64,000 nt of DNA from Comamonas endophytica (GCF_023634805.2 NZ_CP106881.1:2896001-2960000), one strand, 5' to 3'. Positions 55,178 through 64,000 are shown, counted from the stretch's first letter. Made by a program: numbers and translations. The notes: generated by a model from the sequence alone, not told the origin.

Positions 55178-56488
55178 TCAACGCTGGCCGATGGGCTTGA
55201 CGCTGCGCTCGACCGAGCCGGTGAACAGCTGGCGGGGACGGCCGATCTTGTACTCGGGGTCACCCATCTGCTCGTTCAGCTGGGCGATCCAGCCGACGGT
55301 GCGGGCCAGGGCGAAGATGCCGGTGAAGATGTTCACGGGAATGCCCATCGCGCGCTGCACGATGCCGGAGTAGAAGTCGACGTTCGGGTAGAGCTTGCGC
55401 TGCACGAAGTAGTCGTCTTCCAGGGCGATCTTCTCGACGGCCTTGGCCAGGGCGAACAGCGGGTCGTTTTCCAGGCCCAGCTCGGCCAGCACTTCATTGC
55501 AGGTTTCCTGCATCAGCGTGGCGCGCGGGTCGTAGTTCTTGTAGACGCGGTGGCCGAAGCCCATGAGCTTCACGCCCGAGGACTTGTCCTTGACCTGTTC
55601 CATGAACTCGCCGACCTTGGCGACGCCGCCGTTGGCCTGGATCTGTTCCAGCATGTTCAGGCAGGCTTCGTTGGCGCCGCCGTGGGCGGGGCCCCAGAGG
55701 CAGGCCACGCCGGCCGAGATCGCGGCAAACGGGTTCGTGCCCGACGAGCCGCACAGGCGCACGGTGGAGGTCGAGGCGTTCTGCTCGTGGTCTGCGTGCA
55801 GGATGAAGATGCGGTCCAGTGCGCGCTCGAGCACGGGGTTGACCTTGTACTCCTCGCAGGGGTTGCCGAACATCATGCGCAGGAAGTTGCCGGCGTACGA
55901 CAGGTCGTTCTTCGGGTACATGTAGGGCTGGCCCACGCCGTACTTGTATGCCATGGACACCAGGGTCGGCATCTTGGCGATCAGACGGATGGCGGCAATC
56001 TCGCGGTGCTCGGGATTGTTGATGTCCGTGCTGTCATGGTAGAAGGCCGACATGCCGCCGACCAGGCCCGTCAGGACGGCCATCGGGTGGGCATCGCGGC
56101 GGAAGCCGCGCAGGAAGAACTGCATCTGCTCGTTGACCATGGTGTGCTTGGTCACGCGCTCGACGAAGTCCGCCTTCTCGCTCTCGTTGGGCAGCTCTCC
56201 GTACAGCAGCAGGTAGCAGGTTTCCAGGTAGTCGCAGTTCTTGGCGAGTTGCTCGATGGGGTAGCCGCGGTACAGCAGCTGGCCCTTGTCGCCATCGATG
56301 TAGGTGATGGCCGACTGGCAGGCCGCTGTCGAGAGGAAGCCGGGGTCATACGTGAACATGCCGGTCTGGCCGTACAACTTGCGGATATCGATCACGTCAG
56401 GGCCAATACTGCCCTGGTACACGGGCAATTCAACGCTGGGGCTGCCATTGGTGAACGACAGCGTTGCTTTGTTATCGGCGAGTTTCAT
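55178..56488 (-). CDS. gltA: Citrate synthase (type II, hexameric)
   Basis: The product is 436 residues from the ATG at 56488, with AGGAAG just upstream. A TTG two codons earlier is less likely. The conserved catalytic regions are [18 protein letters not shown] (His) and [16 protein letters not shown] (His), with the allosteric-type N-terminal domain of Gram-negative enzymes ([20 protein letters not shown]). It condenses acetyl-CoA and oxaloacetate. It is the last gene of the sdhCDABE-gltA block, 24 bases after sdhE, and is followed by a terminator. Confidence 0.99.
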   Translation of the reverse strand: MKLADNKATLSFTNGSPSVELPVYQGSIGPDVIDIRKLYGQTGMFTYDPGFLSTAACQSAITYIDGDKGQLLYRGYPIEQLAKNCDYLETCYLLLYGELPNESEKADFVERVTKHTMVNEQMQFFLRGFRRDAHPMAVLTGLVGGMSAFYHDSTDINNPEHREIAAIRLIAKMPTLVSMAYKYGVGQPYMYPKNDLSYAGNFLRMMFGNPCEEYKVNPVLERALDRIFILHADHEQNASTSTVRLCGSSGTNPFAAISAGVACLWGPAHGGANEACLNMLEQIQANGGVAKVGEFMEQVKDKSSGVKLMGFGHRVYKNYDPRATLMQETCNEVLAELGLENDPLFALAKAVEKIALEDDYFVQRKLYPNVDFYSGIVQRAMGIPVNIFTGIFALARTVGWIAQLNEQMGDPEYKIGRPRQLFTGSVERSVKPIGQR

Positions 56489-56512
56489 TTCCAACTTCCT
56501 TCTCTAGTTTGC

Positions 56513-56812
56513 CTAGCCTACATGTGAAAGTGATCCGGGCTGGCGCTTGCGCACCAGCTCCAGCACTTCTTTGATTTCTTCTTTGTCGAGTGCGCCTTCC
56601 GGTTCCTTGCGTGCAAGGAACAGGTCCAGAAGGTCGTTGTCTGCCAAATCCATCAGGGCAGACAGGCCAGCCGCGTGTCTCCGCGTCAGCTGGTCTCCGT
56701 AGGTGGCGAAGAACTGCCCGATGAAGATGTCGTTTTCAACCAGACCGCGGCGGCTGCGCCACTGAAGCAGGTTGCGTTCGCGTTCGTCGAGCAGGGTGTT
56801 CTCCATATGCAT
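56513..56812 (-). CDS. sdhE: Succinate dehydrogenase flavinylation factor SdhE
   Basis: The product is 99 residues from the ATG at 56812, which shares its A with the sdhB stop (TGATG); a start at 56806 would give 97. The flavinylation motif RGxxE is present in WRSRRGLVENDIFIGQFF. The five-helix fold continues through LSALMDLADNDLLDLFLARK. SdhE promotes covalent attachment of FAD to SdhA. Its position directly behind sdhB and before gltA is the usual betaproteobacterial arrangement. Confidence 0.96.
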   Translation of the reverse strand: MHMENTLLDERERNLLQWRSRRGLVENDIFIGQFFATYGDQLTRRHAAGLSALMDLADNDLLDLFLARKEPEGALDKEEIKEVLELVRKRQPGSLSHVG

Positions 56813-57513
56813 CAGATGGCGCGGCGGACCATCAATTCCTTGATCTTGCCAATCGCCTTCGTCGGGTTCAGGTTCTTCGGGCAGACGTCGATGCAGTTCA
56901 TGATGGTGTGGCAGCGGAACAGGCGGTACGGGTCCTCGAGGTTGTCGAGGCGCGCGCCCGTGGCTTCGTCGCGGCTGTCGGCGATGAAGCGGTAGGCCTG
57001 CAGCAGGCCGGCGGGGCCGACGAACTTGTCCGGGTTCCACCAGAACGAGGGGCAGCTGGTCGAGCAGCTGGCGCACAGGATGCACTCGTACAGGCCGTTG
57101 AGCTCTTCGCGCTCCTCGGGCGACTGCAGGCGCTCCTTCTCGGGCGTGATGGTCTCGGTGATCAGGTACGGCTTGATCGAGTGGTACTGCTTGAAGAACA
57201 GCGTCATGTCCACGATCAGGTCGCGAACCACCGGCAGGCCGGGCAGCGGCTTGAGCACGATGGTGCCCGGCAGCGTGTTCATGTTGGTCAGGCAGGCCAG
57301 GCCGTTCTTGCCGTTGATGTTCATCGCGTCCGAGCCGCACACGCCTTCGCGGCACGAGCGGCGGAACGAGATCGAGGGATCCTGCTCCTTGAGCTTGACC
57401 AGGGCATCCAGCAGCATGCGCTCATGGCCGTCGAGTTCGACTTCCACGGTCTGCATGTAGGGCTTGGTGTCCTTGTCCGGGTCGTAGCGGTAGATTTGGA
57501 ATTTGCGCTTCAT
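56812..57513 (-). CDS. sdhB: Succinate dehydrogenase iron-sulfur subunit
   Basis: The product is 233 residues. The N-terminal ferredoxin domain binds [2Fe-2S] through [20 protein letters not shown] and the following Cys. The C-terminal domain carries the [4Fe-4S] and [3Fe-4S] ligands in [17 protein letters not shown] and [17 protein letters not shown]. It passes electrons from SdhA flavin to the quinone site formed with SdhC and SdhD. It lies 28 bases after sdhA and overlaps sdhE by one base. Confidence 0.99.
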   Translation of the reverse strand: MKRKFQIYRYDPDKDTKPYMQTVEVELDGHERMLLDALVKLKEQDPSISFRRSCREGVCGSDAMNINGKNGLACLTNMNTLPGTIVLKPLPGLPVVRDLIVDMTLFFKQYHSIKPYLITETITPEKERLQSPEEREELNGLYECILCASCSTSCPSFWWNPDKFVGPAGLLQAYRFIADSRDEATGARLDNLEDPYRLFRCHTIMNCIDVCPKNLNPTKAIGKIKELMVRRAI

Positions 57514-57541
57514 GGGTATTTCTCGTCAGTCTGCGGGGCGA

Positions 57542-59347
57542 TCAGAACGTGCGGACCTTGGGAGGCACGCTGTCCACCGTCAGGGGCTTGAGGTTCACGG
57601 GCTTGTAGCTGAGCTGGTTGCCGGCGCTGTGCCACAGCGTGTGCTTGAGCCATTCCTTGTCGTTGCGGCCGAGCGGGAACTCGGGGTGGTCGGCAGGGTG
57701 CTCGTAGTCGTACACGGTGTGGGCACCGCGGCACTCGGTGCGAGCGGCGGCCGAGGTCATCGTGGCCTGGGCGACTTCGATCAGGTTGTCGACTTCCAGC
57801 GCTTCCATGCGCGCCGTGTTCCAGACCATGGACTTGTCCTTGAGGGTCACGCCGGCGACGGTGTCGCGGATGGCATTGATCTTCACGACGCCTTCGTCCA
57901 TGCTCTTCTGCGTGCGGAACACGCCGGCATGCTGCTGCATGGTCGAGCGGATGTTGTTGGCCACGTCCTGGGCGTAGGTGCCCTCGGTGGAGTCCTGCAG
58001 CTGGTTCAGGCGTGCCAGGGTGCGGTCGCAGCCGTCGGCGGGCACGGGCTGGTGTTCGCCGCTGGTGCGCACGAAGTCGACGATGTGGCGGCCGGCGGAC
58101 TTGCCGAAGACCAGCAGGTCCAGCAGCGAGTTCGTGCCCAGGCGGTTGGCGCCGTGCACCGACACGCACGAGCATTCGCCCACGGCGTACAAGCCGTTGA
58201 CGATCTGGTTCGAGACGCCGTCATGCACTACGACCTGGCCGTTGATGTTGGTGGGAATGCCGCCCATCTGGTAGTGGATGGTCGGCACCACGGGAATGTC
58301 TTCCTTGGTGATGTCGACGTTGGCGAAGTTCACGCCGATCTCGTACACCGAGGGCAGGCGCTTGTGGATGGTGTCGGCGCCGAGGTGGCTCAGCTTGAGC
58401 ATGACGTAGTCCTTGTTCGGACCACAGCCACGGCCTTCCTTGATTTCCTGGTCCATCGAGCGCGACACGAAGTCGCGCGGCGCCAGGTCCTTGAGCGTGG
58501 GCGCGTAGCGCTCCATGAAGCGCTCGCCTTCGCTGTTGAGCAGGATGGCGCCTTCGCCGCGGCAGCCTTCGGTCAGCAGCACGCCCGCGCCGGCCACGCC
58601 GGTGGGGTGGAACTGCCAGAATTCCATGTCCTGCAGCGGGATGCCGGCGCGCGCCGCCATGCCCAGGCCGTCGCCGGTGTTGATGAAGGCGTTGGTCGAA
58701 GCCGCGAAGATGCGGCCCGCGCCGCCGGTCGCCAGCAGCACGGCCTTGGCCTGCAGCTCGTACAGCTCACCGGTTTCCAGCTCCAGCGCCGTGACGCCGA
58801 CCACATCGCCGGCTTCGTTGCGGATCAGGTCCAGCGCCATCCACTCGACGAAGAAATTGGTCTTGGCCTTGACGTTCTGCTGGTACAGCGTGTGCAGCAT
58901 GGCGTGGCCGGTGCGGTCGGCCGCGGCGCAGGCGCGCTGCACGGGCTTTTCGCCGTAGTTCGCGGTGTGGCCGCCGAACGGGCGCTGGTAGATCGTGCCG
59001 TCGGGGTTGCGGTCGAACGGCATGCCGAAGTGCTCGAGCTCGTACACGACCTTCGGCGCTTCACGGCACATGAATTCGATCGCATCCTGGTCGCCGAGCC
59101 AGTCGGAGCCCTTGATGGTGTCGTAGAAGTGATAGTGCCAGTTGTCTTCGGACATGTTGCCCAGCGAGGCCGACACGCCGCCCTGCGCGGCCACGGTGTG
59201 CGAGCGCGTGGGGAAGACCTTGGATAGCGAGGCCACATTCAGGCCGGCGCGCGACAGTTCCAGCGCGGCGCGCATGCCCGAGCCGCCAGCGCCGACGATG
59301 ACGACGTCAAACTTGCGCTTGGTGATTTTTGCTTTGGTATAGCTCAT
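57542..59347 (-). CDS. sdhA: Succinate dehydrogenase flavoprotein subunit
   Basis: The product is 601 residues, full length. The FAD Rossmann motif FDVVIVGAGGSGMRAALEL is at the N-terminus, and the covalent FAD attachment His lies in TRSHTVAAQGGVSA (about residue 50). Substrate-site segments include FWQFHPTGVAGAGVLLTEG, NRLGTNSLLDLLVFGKSAG and the catalytic-Arg region SAAARTECRGAH. It oxidises succinate to fumarate at the cytoplasmic face of the membrane. It lies 34 bases after sdhD. Confidence 0.99.
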   Translation of the reverse strand: MSYTKAKITKRKFDVVIVGAGGSGMRAALELSRAGLNVASLSKVFPTRSHTVAAQGGVSASLGNMSEDNWHYHFYDTIKGSDWLGDQDAIEFMCREAPKVVYELEHFGMPFDRNPDGTIYQRPFGGHTANYGEKPVQRACAAADRTGHAMLHTLYQQNVKAKTNFFVEWMALDLIRNEAGDVVGVTALELETGELYELQAKAVLLATGGAGRIFAASTNAFINTGDGLGMAARAGIPLQDMEFWQFHPTGVAGAGVLLTEGCRGEGAILLNSEGERFMERYAPTLKDLAPRDFVSRSMDQEIKEGRGCGPNKDYVMLKLSHLGADTIHKRLPSVYEIGVNFANVDITKEDIPVVPTIHYQMGGIPTNINGQVVVHDGVSNQIVNGLYAVGECSCVSVHGANRLGTNSLLDLLVFGKSAGRHIVDFVRTSGEHQPVPADGCDRTLARLNQLQDSTEGTYAQDVANNIRSTMQQHAGVFRTQKSMDEGVVKINAIRDTVAGVTLKDKSMVWNTARMEALEVDNLIEVAQATMTSAAARTECRGAHTVYDYEHPADHPEFPLGRNDKEWLKHTLWHSAGNQLSYKPVNLKPLTVDSVPPKVRTF

Positions 59348-59381
59348 TCTTAACCTTCAATCGTGGAGACCGTTTGCCCGC

Positions 59382-59747
59382 TCAGATGCGCCACAGCACC
59401 TGGAAACCCCAGGCGGTGCAGGCGAACAGCCAGGCCAGCGTCAGGACCTGCAGCGTCAGGCGCAGGGACACCGGGCGGGCATAGTCCATCCAGACATTGC
59501 GCATGCCGACCCAGACGTGCCAGGCCAGCGAGATCAGCGTGGCAAAAGTGAGGGCCTTCATCCACTGGGCGGCGAAGATGCCGGCCCACAGGTCGTAGCC
59601 GATCTCGCCGCGCGAGAAGATCACCTGCGCCAGCAGCGCGATGGTGAAGATGGTCATGACGACTGCGGTGGCGCGCTGGGCGAGCCAGTCGCGCAGGCCG
59701 TAGTGGGCACCGACGACGGTGCGCTTGGAGCCGTAGTTCACGGACAT
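59382..59747 (-). CDS. sdhD: Succinate dehydrogenase membrane anchor subunit SdhD
   Basis: The product is 121 residues with three membrane helices (about 27-46, 61-83 and 96-118). The second carries the candidate heme-b ligand in LAWHVWVGMRNVWMDYARP. The N-terminus has RDWLAQRATAVVM, matching the quinone-site region. It anchors SdhAB together with SdhC. There is a 34-base gap from sdhC. Confidence 0.96.
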   Translation of the reverse strand: MSVNYGSKRTVVGAHYGLRDWLAQRATAVVMTIFTIALLAQVIFSRGEIGYDLWAGIFAAQWMKALTFATLISLAWHVWVGMRNVWMDYARPVSLRLTLQVLTLAWLFACTAWGFQVLWRI

Positions 59748-59781
59748 GGGAATTCCTTCTTGTTCAGGGGGCGGGGGCGGC

Positions 59782-60204
59782 TCAGTACACGCCGAACAGC
59801 TTGGCGCCCAGCACCACCGTGAGGGCGATGCTCAGGACCAGCACGGTGACGGCGGACTTGCGGCCGAAGCCCTTGTTCACTGCCGTGTGGCTCACATCCA
59901 TCCACAGGTGGCGCAGGCCGGCGATGAAGTGATGCAGATAGGACCAGATCAGTGCCAGCGCCATCAGCTTGAAGAACCAGCCATAGTCTCCGCGGAACAC
60001 CGCCGTAAAGGCGTCGAAGGAGATTTCCGAGCTGATCGAACGGTCGAGCATCCACACGATGAACGGCAGCAGCACGAACATGATGATGCCGCTGATGCGG
60101 TGCAGGATGGACACTATCGCAGCCGGCGGCATGCGGTAGGTTCGAACGTCCCTGACCAGGTGGATGTTGCGGAACTCAGGCCGCTTTTTGGCTAACTCTG
60201 TCAT
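59782..60204 (-). CDS. sdhC: Succinate dehydrogenase cytochrome b556 subunit
   Basis: The product is 140 residues from the ATG at 60204. It has the Sdh_cyt signature: RPEFRNIHLVRDVRTYR, then AIVSILHRISGIIMFVLLP with the HRxSG quinone-site motif, and the heme-ligand region YLHHFIAGLRHLWMD. Three membrane helices are visible. It is the first gene of sdhCDABE-gltA, so the operon promoter should lie in the 149 bases before the GntR stop codon. I could not pick a single convincing promoter there. Confidence 0.96.
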   Translation of the reverse strand: MTELAKKRPEFRNIHLVRDVRTYRMPPAAIVSILHRISGIIMFVLLPFIVWMLDRSISSEISFDAFTAVFRGDYGWFFKLMALALIWSYLHHFIAGLRHLWMDVSHTAVNKGFGRKSAVTVLVLSIALTVVLGAKLFGVY

Positions 60205-60353
60205 GTGATGCGCTTTCGTGGGTGGTAACTGCTTCGTAATCGGGCAATGCGATCGCCGCAAAATTCTATTGCAATGCAGCAGCGAAGGCCTGCTGCTGCT
60301 GCGTATTTCTCCAATTGCGTTGGTTTGCTGCCGCTTCGCTCATGAATCTGCAA

Positions 60354-61133
60354 TCAATTCAGTGCGTTGCGGTAATGGTGGGTGTCGGTGCGGTAGAGGC
60401 CGCGCCGTAACTCCATCGGAACATCGTTGTAAGTGTAGGCGACCCGCTCCACGCTGAGCAATGGTGTGGAAGTACTTACCTGAAGCAATTCGGCCTGTTC
60501 GGCATCGGGTAGCACGGCGCGGATCTTCTCCTCGGCGCGCACCATGCGCACGCCGTATTCCAGCTCGAACATCGCGTAGGTCGGGCCCTGGTAGGCGCCG
60601 ATCTGCTCGGCGGTGAGGCCCTTGAAGGCCTGGCCAGGCAGCCAGATGTCCTCGAGGATGGTCGGGGTGCCGACGAAGGCCAGCACGCGGCGCACCTGCA
60701 TCGCGGCGTCGCCGCTGCGCAGCTGCAGCAGCCGCGCGATCTCGGCGGGCGCGCGCACGCGCTTGCAGTCGATGATGTGGCGCTGGGCGCGGCCTTCCTC
60801 CTGCACGTCGCCGGCGTCGGGGTGCAGCTTGAGGAAACGGTACTGCACCTGCTGGGCCGCATGCGTGGCCACGAAGGTGCCCTTGCCCTGGCGGCGCATC
60901 ACCAGGTTCTCGGCGGCCAGCTCGTCGATGGCCTTGCGCACCGTGCCCTGGCTCACGCGAAAGCGCGCCGCCAGCTCCATCTCGCTGGGTATCAGCTCGC
61001 CAGGGCGCCATTCGCCGGCTTCGAGGCTTTGCAGGATCAGCCCCTTGATCTGCTGGTAGAGGGGGCTGAATGCCGGGCCCGGCGCAGGAGCGGCCGCAGG
61101 CGTTTCAGGGGTGGAGGGCAGGGAAGAGGACAT
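60354..61133 (-). CDS. GntR-family regulator with UTRA ligand domain
   Basis: The product is 259 residues from the ATG at 61133, with GAGGA just upstream. After an Ala/Pro-rich lead the winged helix is complete (FSPLYQQIKGLILQSLEAGE, ELAARFRVSQGTVRKAIDEL, then a wing in RRQGKGTFVATHAAQ). A UTRA domain of HutC type follows (about 105-255), ending ERVAYTYNDVPMELRRGLYR. It lies between sdhC (downstream, same strand) and the divergent mdh gene. Its own promoter encloses a palindrome, so autorepression and control of mdh and sdh are plausible. The effector is unknown. Confidence 0.92.
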   Translation of the reverse strand: MSSSLPSTPETPAAAPAPGPAFSPLYQQIKGLILQSLEAGEWRPGELIPSEMELAARFRVSQGTVRKAIDELAAENLVMRRQGKGTFVATHAAQQVQYRFLKLHPDAGDVQEEGRAQRHIIDCKRVRAPAEIARLLQLRSGDAAMQVRRVLAFVGTPTILEDIWLPGQAFKGLTAEQIGAYQGPTYAMFELEYGVRMVRAEEKIRAVLPDAEQAELLQVSTSTPLLSVERVAYTYNDVPMELRRGLYRTDTHHYRNALN

Positions 61134-61194
61134 CGTATTGTGGAATGGTGAGCGCCCGGCGCGGCGTCGAAGGCGCACATTGCACAGCAGCTCT

Positions 61195-61253
61195 ATCATA
61201 TCTTATATAAGACATAAGACAAATTGACCAGGGGGCAAAATCACGAGTACACT
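61195..61253. promoter_or_regulatory. Divergent gntR/mdh promoters with embedded palindromic operator
   Basis: For gntR (minus strand) TTGTCT (61222-61217), a 16-base spacer and TATGAT (61200-61195) form a good promoter. The perfect 12-bp palindrome TCTTATATAAGA (61201-61212) fills most of that spacer, and a further GTCTTAT half-site overlaps the -35. For mdh, TTGACC (61224-61229), 18 bases and TACACT (61248-61253) lie immediately to the right. A regulator bound at the palindrome would block gntR and touch the mdh promoter edge. Confidence 0.7.
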
Positions 61254-61347
61254 TGCAGGCTGTTTGCGGGGGCACAGGCTTGGCTGGACAACAGATGCTG
61301 GTGCAAGAATGCGCCCACCATTTTTTGCTGTTTCTGGAGTCATCACT

Positions 61348-62334
61348 ATGAGCAAAGCACCTGTTCGCGTCGCCGTCACTGGCGCTGCTGGTCAAATCGG
61401 TTATGCGCTGCTGTTCCGCATCGCTTCGGGCGAAATGCTGGGCAAGGATCAACCCGTCATTCTGCAACTCCTGGAAATCCCTGACGAGAAGGCCCAGAAC
61501 GCGCTCAAGGGCGTGATCATGGAACTGGAAGACTGCGCCTTCCCGCTGCTGGCCGGCATCGAAGCCCATTCCGACCCCATGCAGGCCTTCAAGGACACCG
61601 ACTACGCCCTGCTGGTCGGCGCCCGTCCCCGCGGCCCCGGCATGGAGCGTGCCGACCTGCTGGCCGCCAATGCCCAGATCTTCACCGCCCAGGGCAAGGC
61701 CCTGAACGCCGTGGCCTCGCGCGACGTCAAGGTGCTGGTCGTCGGCAACCCCGCGAACACCAATGCCTACATCGCCATGAAGTCGGCCCCCGATCTGCCG
61801 GCCAAGAACTTCACCGCCATGCTGCGCCTGGACCACAACCGCGCGGCCTCGCAGCTCGCGGCCAAGGCCGGCTTCAAGGTCGGCGACATCCGCAAGCTCA
61901 CCGTGTGGGGCAACCACTCGCCGACGATGTACGCCGACTACCGCTTCGCCACCGTCGATGGCAAGTCGGTCAAGGACATGATCAACGACCAGGAATGGAA
62001 CGCCAACACCTTCCTGCCCACCGTCGGCAAGCGCGGCGCGGCGATCATCAACGCCCGCGGCCTGTCGTCGGCCGCCTCGGCCGCCAACGCCGCCATCGAC
62101 CACATGCGCGACTGGGCCCTGGGCTCCAATGGCGAATGGGTCACGATGGGCGTGCCCTCGAACGGTGAATACGGCATTCCCGCCGGCGTGGTCTTCGGTT
62201 TCCCCGTGACCACCCAGAACGGCGAGTACAAGATCGTCGAAGGCCTGGAGATCGACGCCTTCTCGCAGGAAGCCATCAACAAGACGCTGGCCGAGCTCCA
62301 GGGCGAGCAAGACGGCGTCAAGCACCTGCTGTAA
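61348..62334 (+). CDS. mdh: Malate dehydrogenase (NAD-dependent)
   Basis: The product is 328 residues from the ATG at 61348 ([20 protein letters not shown]). Motifs of the cytosolic-type MDH are intact: NAD-binding [28 protein letters not shown] for the mobile loop with substrate Arg residues, [26 protein letters not shown] and the catalytic His in [15 protein letters not shown]. It interconverts malate and oxaloacetate. Seventeen bases separate it from tam, suggesting an mdh-tam-aldolase operon. Confidence 0.98.
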   Translation: MSKAPVRVAVTGAAGQIGYALLFRIASGEMLGKDQPVILQLLEIPDEKAQNALKGVIMELEDCAFPLLAGIEAHSDPMQAFKDTDYALLVGARPRGPGMERADLLAANAQIFTAQGKALNAVASRDVKVLVVGNPANTNAYIAMKSAPDLPAKNFTAMLRLDHNRAASQLAAKAGFKVGDIRKLTVWGNHSPTMYADYRFATVDGKSVKDMINDQEWNANTFLPTVGKRGAAIINARGLSSAASAANAAIDHMRDWALGSNGEWVTMGVPSNGEYGIPAGVVFGFPVTTQNGEYKIVEGLEIDAFSQEAINKTLAELQGEQDGVKHLL

Positions 62335-62351
62335 AGAAAGCCGCGCAGCCC

Positions 62352-63131
62352 ATGGCCGACTGGAACCCCGCGCTGTACCTGCGTTTCGCGCAGGAACGCA
62401 CACGTCCGGCCAGCGAGCTGCTGGCGCGCGTCGCGCATCCCGGTCCCGCCCAGGTGGTGGACCTGGGCTGCGGCCCGGGCAATTCCACCGAGCTGCTGCG
62501 CGATCGCTTTCCCCAGGCGCAGATCCTGGGAGTGGACAATTCGGCCGCCATGCTCGAGGAGGCGCGCGAGCGCCTTGGCCAGCAGCTGGACTTCGTCCAG
62601 GCCGACATCGCCGACTGGGCGCCCGCGCAGGCGCCCGACTTGATTTACGCGAATGCCGCGCTCCAGTGGGTGGGCGCGCATGAGCAGCTGATTCCGCGCC
62701 TGTTCGCGGCGCTGGCTCCGGGCGGCGTGCTGGCCGTCCAGATGCCGGACAATCAGCACGAGCCCTCGCACCGCCTGATGCGGGAGGTAGCAGCTCTCCC
62801 TCAGTTTGCGCCGCATATCGACGCCAAGGTGGCGGCGGGCCGCGACATTCTGGGCATCCATGATTATTTCGACCTGCTGGCGAAGGATGCCTTGCAAGTC
62901 GATGTCTGGCACACCATCTATCAGCATCCGATGGCCGATGCACAAGCCATCGTGCAGTGGTTGCGCAGCACGGGCCTGAAGCCCTTCGTCGATCCGCTGC
63001 CCGAGGCGCTGCAGGCGGCCTTTCTCGAGGAATACACGCGCCGCGTGGGCGAGGCCTATGGCGCGCGTGCCGACGGCCGGCGCCTGCTGGCCTTTCCGCG
63101 CCTGTTCATCGTTGCCCAACGCGCCCCATGA
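62352..63131 (+). CDS. tam: Trans-aconitate 2-methyltransferase
   Basis: The product is 259 residues, closely matching E. coli Tam in pattern. It opens MADWNPALYLRFAQERTRPA, has SAM motif I in VVDLGCGPGNSTELLRDRF and motif II in LGVDNSAAMLEEARERL, then DLIYANAALQWVGAHEQLI and VQMPDNQHEPSHRLMREVA. It methylates trans-aconitate, a spontaneous isomer of cis-aconitate that inhibits aconitase, so its place among TCA-cycle genes is sensible. It overlaps the aldolase gene by four bases (ATGA). Confidence 0.95.
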   Translation: MADWNPALYLRFAQERTRPASELLARVAHPGPAQVVDLGCGPGNSTELLRDRFPQAQILGVDNSAAMLEEARERLGQQLDFVQADIADWAPAQAPDLIYANAALQWVGAHEQLIPRLFAALAPGGVLAVQMPDNQHEPSHRLMREVAALPQFAPHIDAKVAAGRDILGIHDYFDLLAKDALQVDVWHTIYQHPMADAQAIVQWLRSTGLKPFVDPLPEALQAAFLEEYTRRVGEAYGARADGRRLLAFPRLFIVAQRAP

Positions 63132-64000
63132 GCTCCTTGCCCGCTTCCGCCCATCCCGCCACCGTGCTGCTCGATGCACAGGCAAGCAGCCTGCGCCTGC
63201 CGGTCTGCGACCATTACAGCGGCGTCGAGCTGCGCATGCGCAAGAGCCTGCAGCTGCAGGCCGAGATGACCGAGGAGTTCGGCACCTGCGTGTTCGACGT
63301 CACGCTGGACTGCGAGGACGGCGCGCCCGTGGGCGATGAAGCCGCGCATGCACGCCTGGTCGCCAGCCTGGCGCGCGAAGCCGCGCCCGCAGCCCGCGTC
63401 GCGGCGCGCGTGCATGCGGTGGACCATCCCGCATTTGCCCAGGACATGGCGACCATCGTCGGCGAGGCCGGCGACCGCCTGGCCTATGTCATGGTGCCCA
63501 AGGTCGAGACCATCGATGACGTGCTGCGGGCCGAGAAGGCCGTCGAGCGCGCATCGGGCGGCCAGTTGCCGCTGCATGTGCTGATCGAGTCGCCGGCCGC
63601 GGTCCATCGCGCCTTCGAGATCGCCGCCCATCCGCGCGTGCAGAGCATCTCCTTCGGCCTGATGGACTTCGTCTCGGCCCATGGCGGCGCGATTCCCGCC
63701 TCGGCCATGGGCGCGCAGGGCCAGTTCGAGCACCCGCTGGTGGTGCGCGCCAAGCTGGAGATCGCCGCCGCCTGCCATGCGCATGGCAAGGTGCCCTCGC
63801 ACTGCGTGGTCACGGAATTCAAAGACCCCGAGCGCATGCAGGCAGCTGCTTCGCGCGCCGCGCGCGAATTCGGCTATACACGCATGTGGAGCATCCACCC
63901 GGGCCAAATCCGATCCATTTTGGCGGCCTTTGCGCCCGCGCAGCCGGAAATCGACGAGGCTGCGCAGATACTGCTGTCTGCCGCTGCCGTGCACTGGGCT
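63128..64000 (+). CDS. HpcH/HpaI aldolase / citrate-lyase-beta-like protein, 3' end outside the window
   Basis: There are 291 codons from the ATG at 63128, still open at the window edge. The TIM-barrel CitE-like pattern is present: FDVTLDCEDGAPVGDEAAHA (metal and phosphate region), RVAARVHAVDHPAF, LAYVMVPKVETIDDVL with the catalytic-type Lys/Glu, LPLHVLIESPAAVHRAFEIA and GLMDFVSAHGG. Related enzymes cleave or hydrolyse malyl-CoA, citramalyl-CoA or citryl-CoA, and stand-alone members have also been linked to glyoxylate metabolism. Translational coupling to tam and closeness to mdh point to a C4/C5 acid substrate. That assignment is inferred. Confidence 0.92.
   Translation, partial: MSSLPASAHPATVLLDAQASSLRLPVCDHYSGVELRMRKSLQLQAEMTEEFGTCVFDVTLDCEDGAPVGDEAAHARLVASLAREAAPAARVAARVHAVDHPAFAQDMATIVGEAGDRLAYVMVPKVETIDDVLRAEKAVERASGGQLPLHVLIESPAAVHRAFEIAAHPRVQSISFGLMDFVSAHGGAIPASAMGAQGQFEHPLVVRAKLEIAAACHAHGKVPSHCVVTEFKDPERMQAAASRAAREFGYTRMWSIHPGQIRSILAAFAPAQPEIDEAAQILLSAAAVHWA

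Noticed and set aside
60241..60300. CAGCAG/GCTGCT triplet run upstream of sdhC as an operator or small RNA
   Set aside because: It is a short low-complexity stretch with no symmetry matching the gntR palindrome and no promoter pair placed convincingly around it.

Overview
The window looks like chromosomal DNA of a Comamonadaceae-type betaproteobacterium (Acidovorax/Comamonas/Delftia-like). The signs are high-GC coding sequence throughout, two orphan Bug-type (tripartite tricarboxylate) solute receptors, a TPP-riboswitch-controlled thiC, an sdhCDABE-gltA block next to a GntR regulator and mdh, and a recurring intergenic palindrome based on CTTCGACAGGCTCAGG. The genus is an inference from gene content and order, not from a search.

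Layout. 1-2.9 kb: IclR regulator (5' cut by the window edge), Bug receptor and a LigJ-type amidohydrolase, an aromatic-acid catabolic outlier. 2.9-5.2 kb: TPP riboswitch and thiC. 5.3-9.6 kb (minus strand): chemoreceptor, Bcr/CflA-like exporter, mogA and darP/yjgA. 9.6-15.8 kb: pmbA, yqeY, rpsU, a BaiN/HI0933-like flavoprotein, a hotdog thioesterase, cobA and ybiB. 15.8-25.8 kb: a contact-dependent-inhibition-type locus, made of a 2749-residue CdiA/FhaB-like exoprotein followed by an AT-rich tail holding its likely immunity gene and three further small or broken reading frames. 26-31.8 kb: DUF937 protein, CBS protein, tsaD, a TauD-like dioxygenase with a second Bug receptor, and a LysR regulator. 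31.9-36.7 kb: an outer-membrane factor plus split MacA/MacB-type efflux system. 36.8-42.5 kb (minus): Hsp20 and a tightly overlapped moxR-DUF58-tgpA-mltB operon. 42.5-53.7 kb: histone-deacetylase-like hydrolase, ECHDC3-like crotonase, MscS channel, etfBA, a LivK-like binding protein, a long acyl-CoA dehydrogenase, nitronate monooxygenase, a GbsR-type regulator and an acyltransferase-3. 53.7-64 kb: rnk, fghA, gltA-sdhEBADC (minus), a divergent GntR regulator, then mdh-tam-CitE-like aldolase running off the right edge.

How the parts work together. The right end is a nearly complete TCA-cycle module (citrate synthase, all four succinate dehydrogenase subunits with the flavinylation factor, malate dehydrogenase). 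It sits beside a GntR/UTRA regulator whose promoter encloses a perfect 12-bp palindrome, and Tam next to it would detoxify trans-aconitate made from the TCA intermediate cis-aconitate. etfBA lies close to an acyl-CoA dehydrogenase that would need ETF as electron acceptor. The most novel region is 15.8-18.5 kb: the C-terminal tip of CdiA switches to AT-rich DNA and carries a His/Cys pattern like clan CD (caspase-fold) peptidases. It overlaps by 4 nt a small gene for a zinc ribbon joined to a ribosomal L7/L12-like domain, followed by what look like stacked orphan or decayed immunity genes. I saw no tRNA, rRNA, CRISPR array, transposase or integrase in the window.
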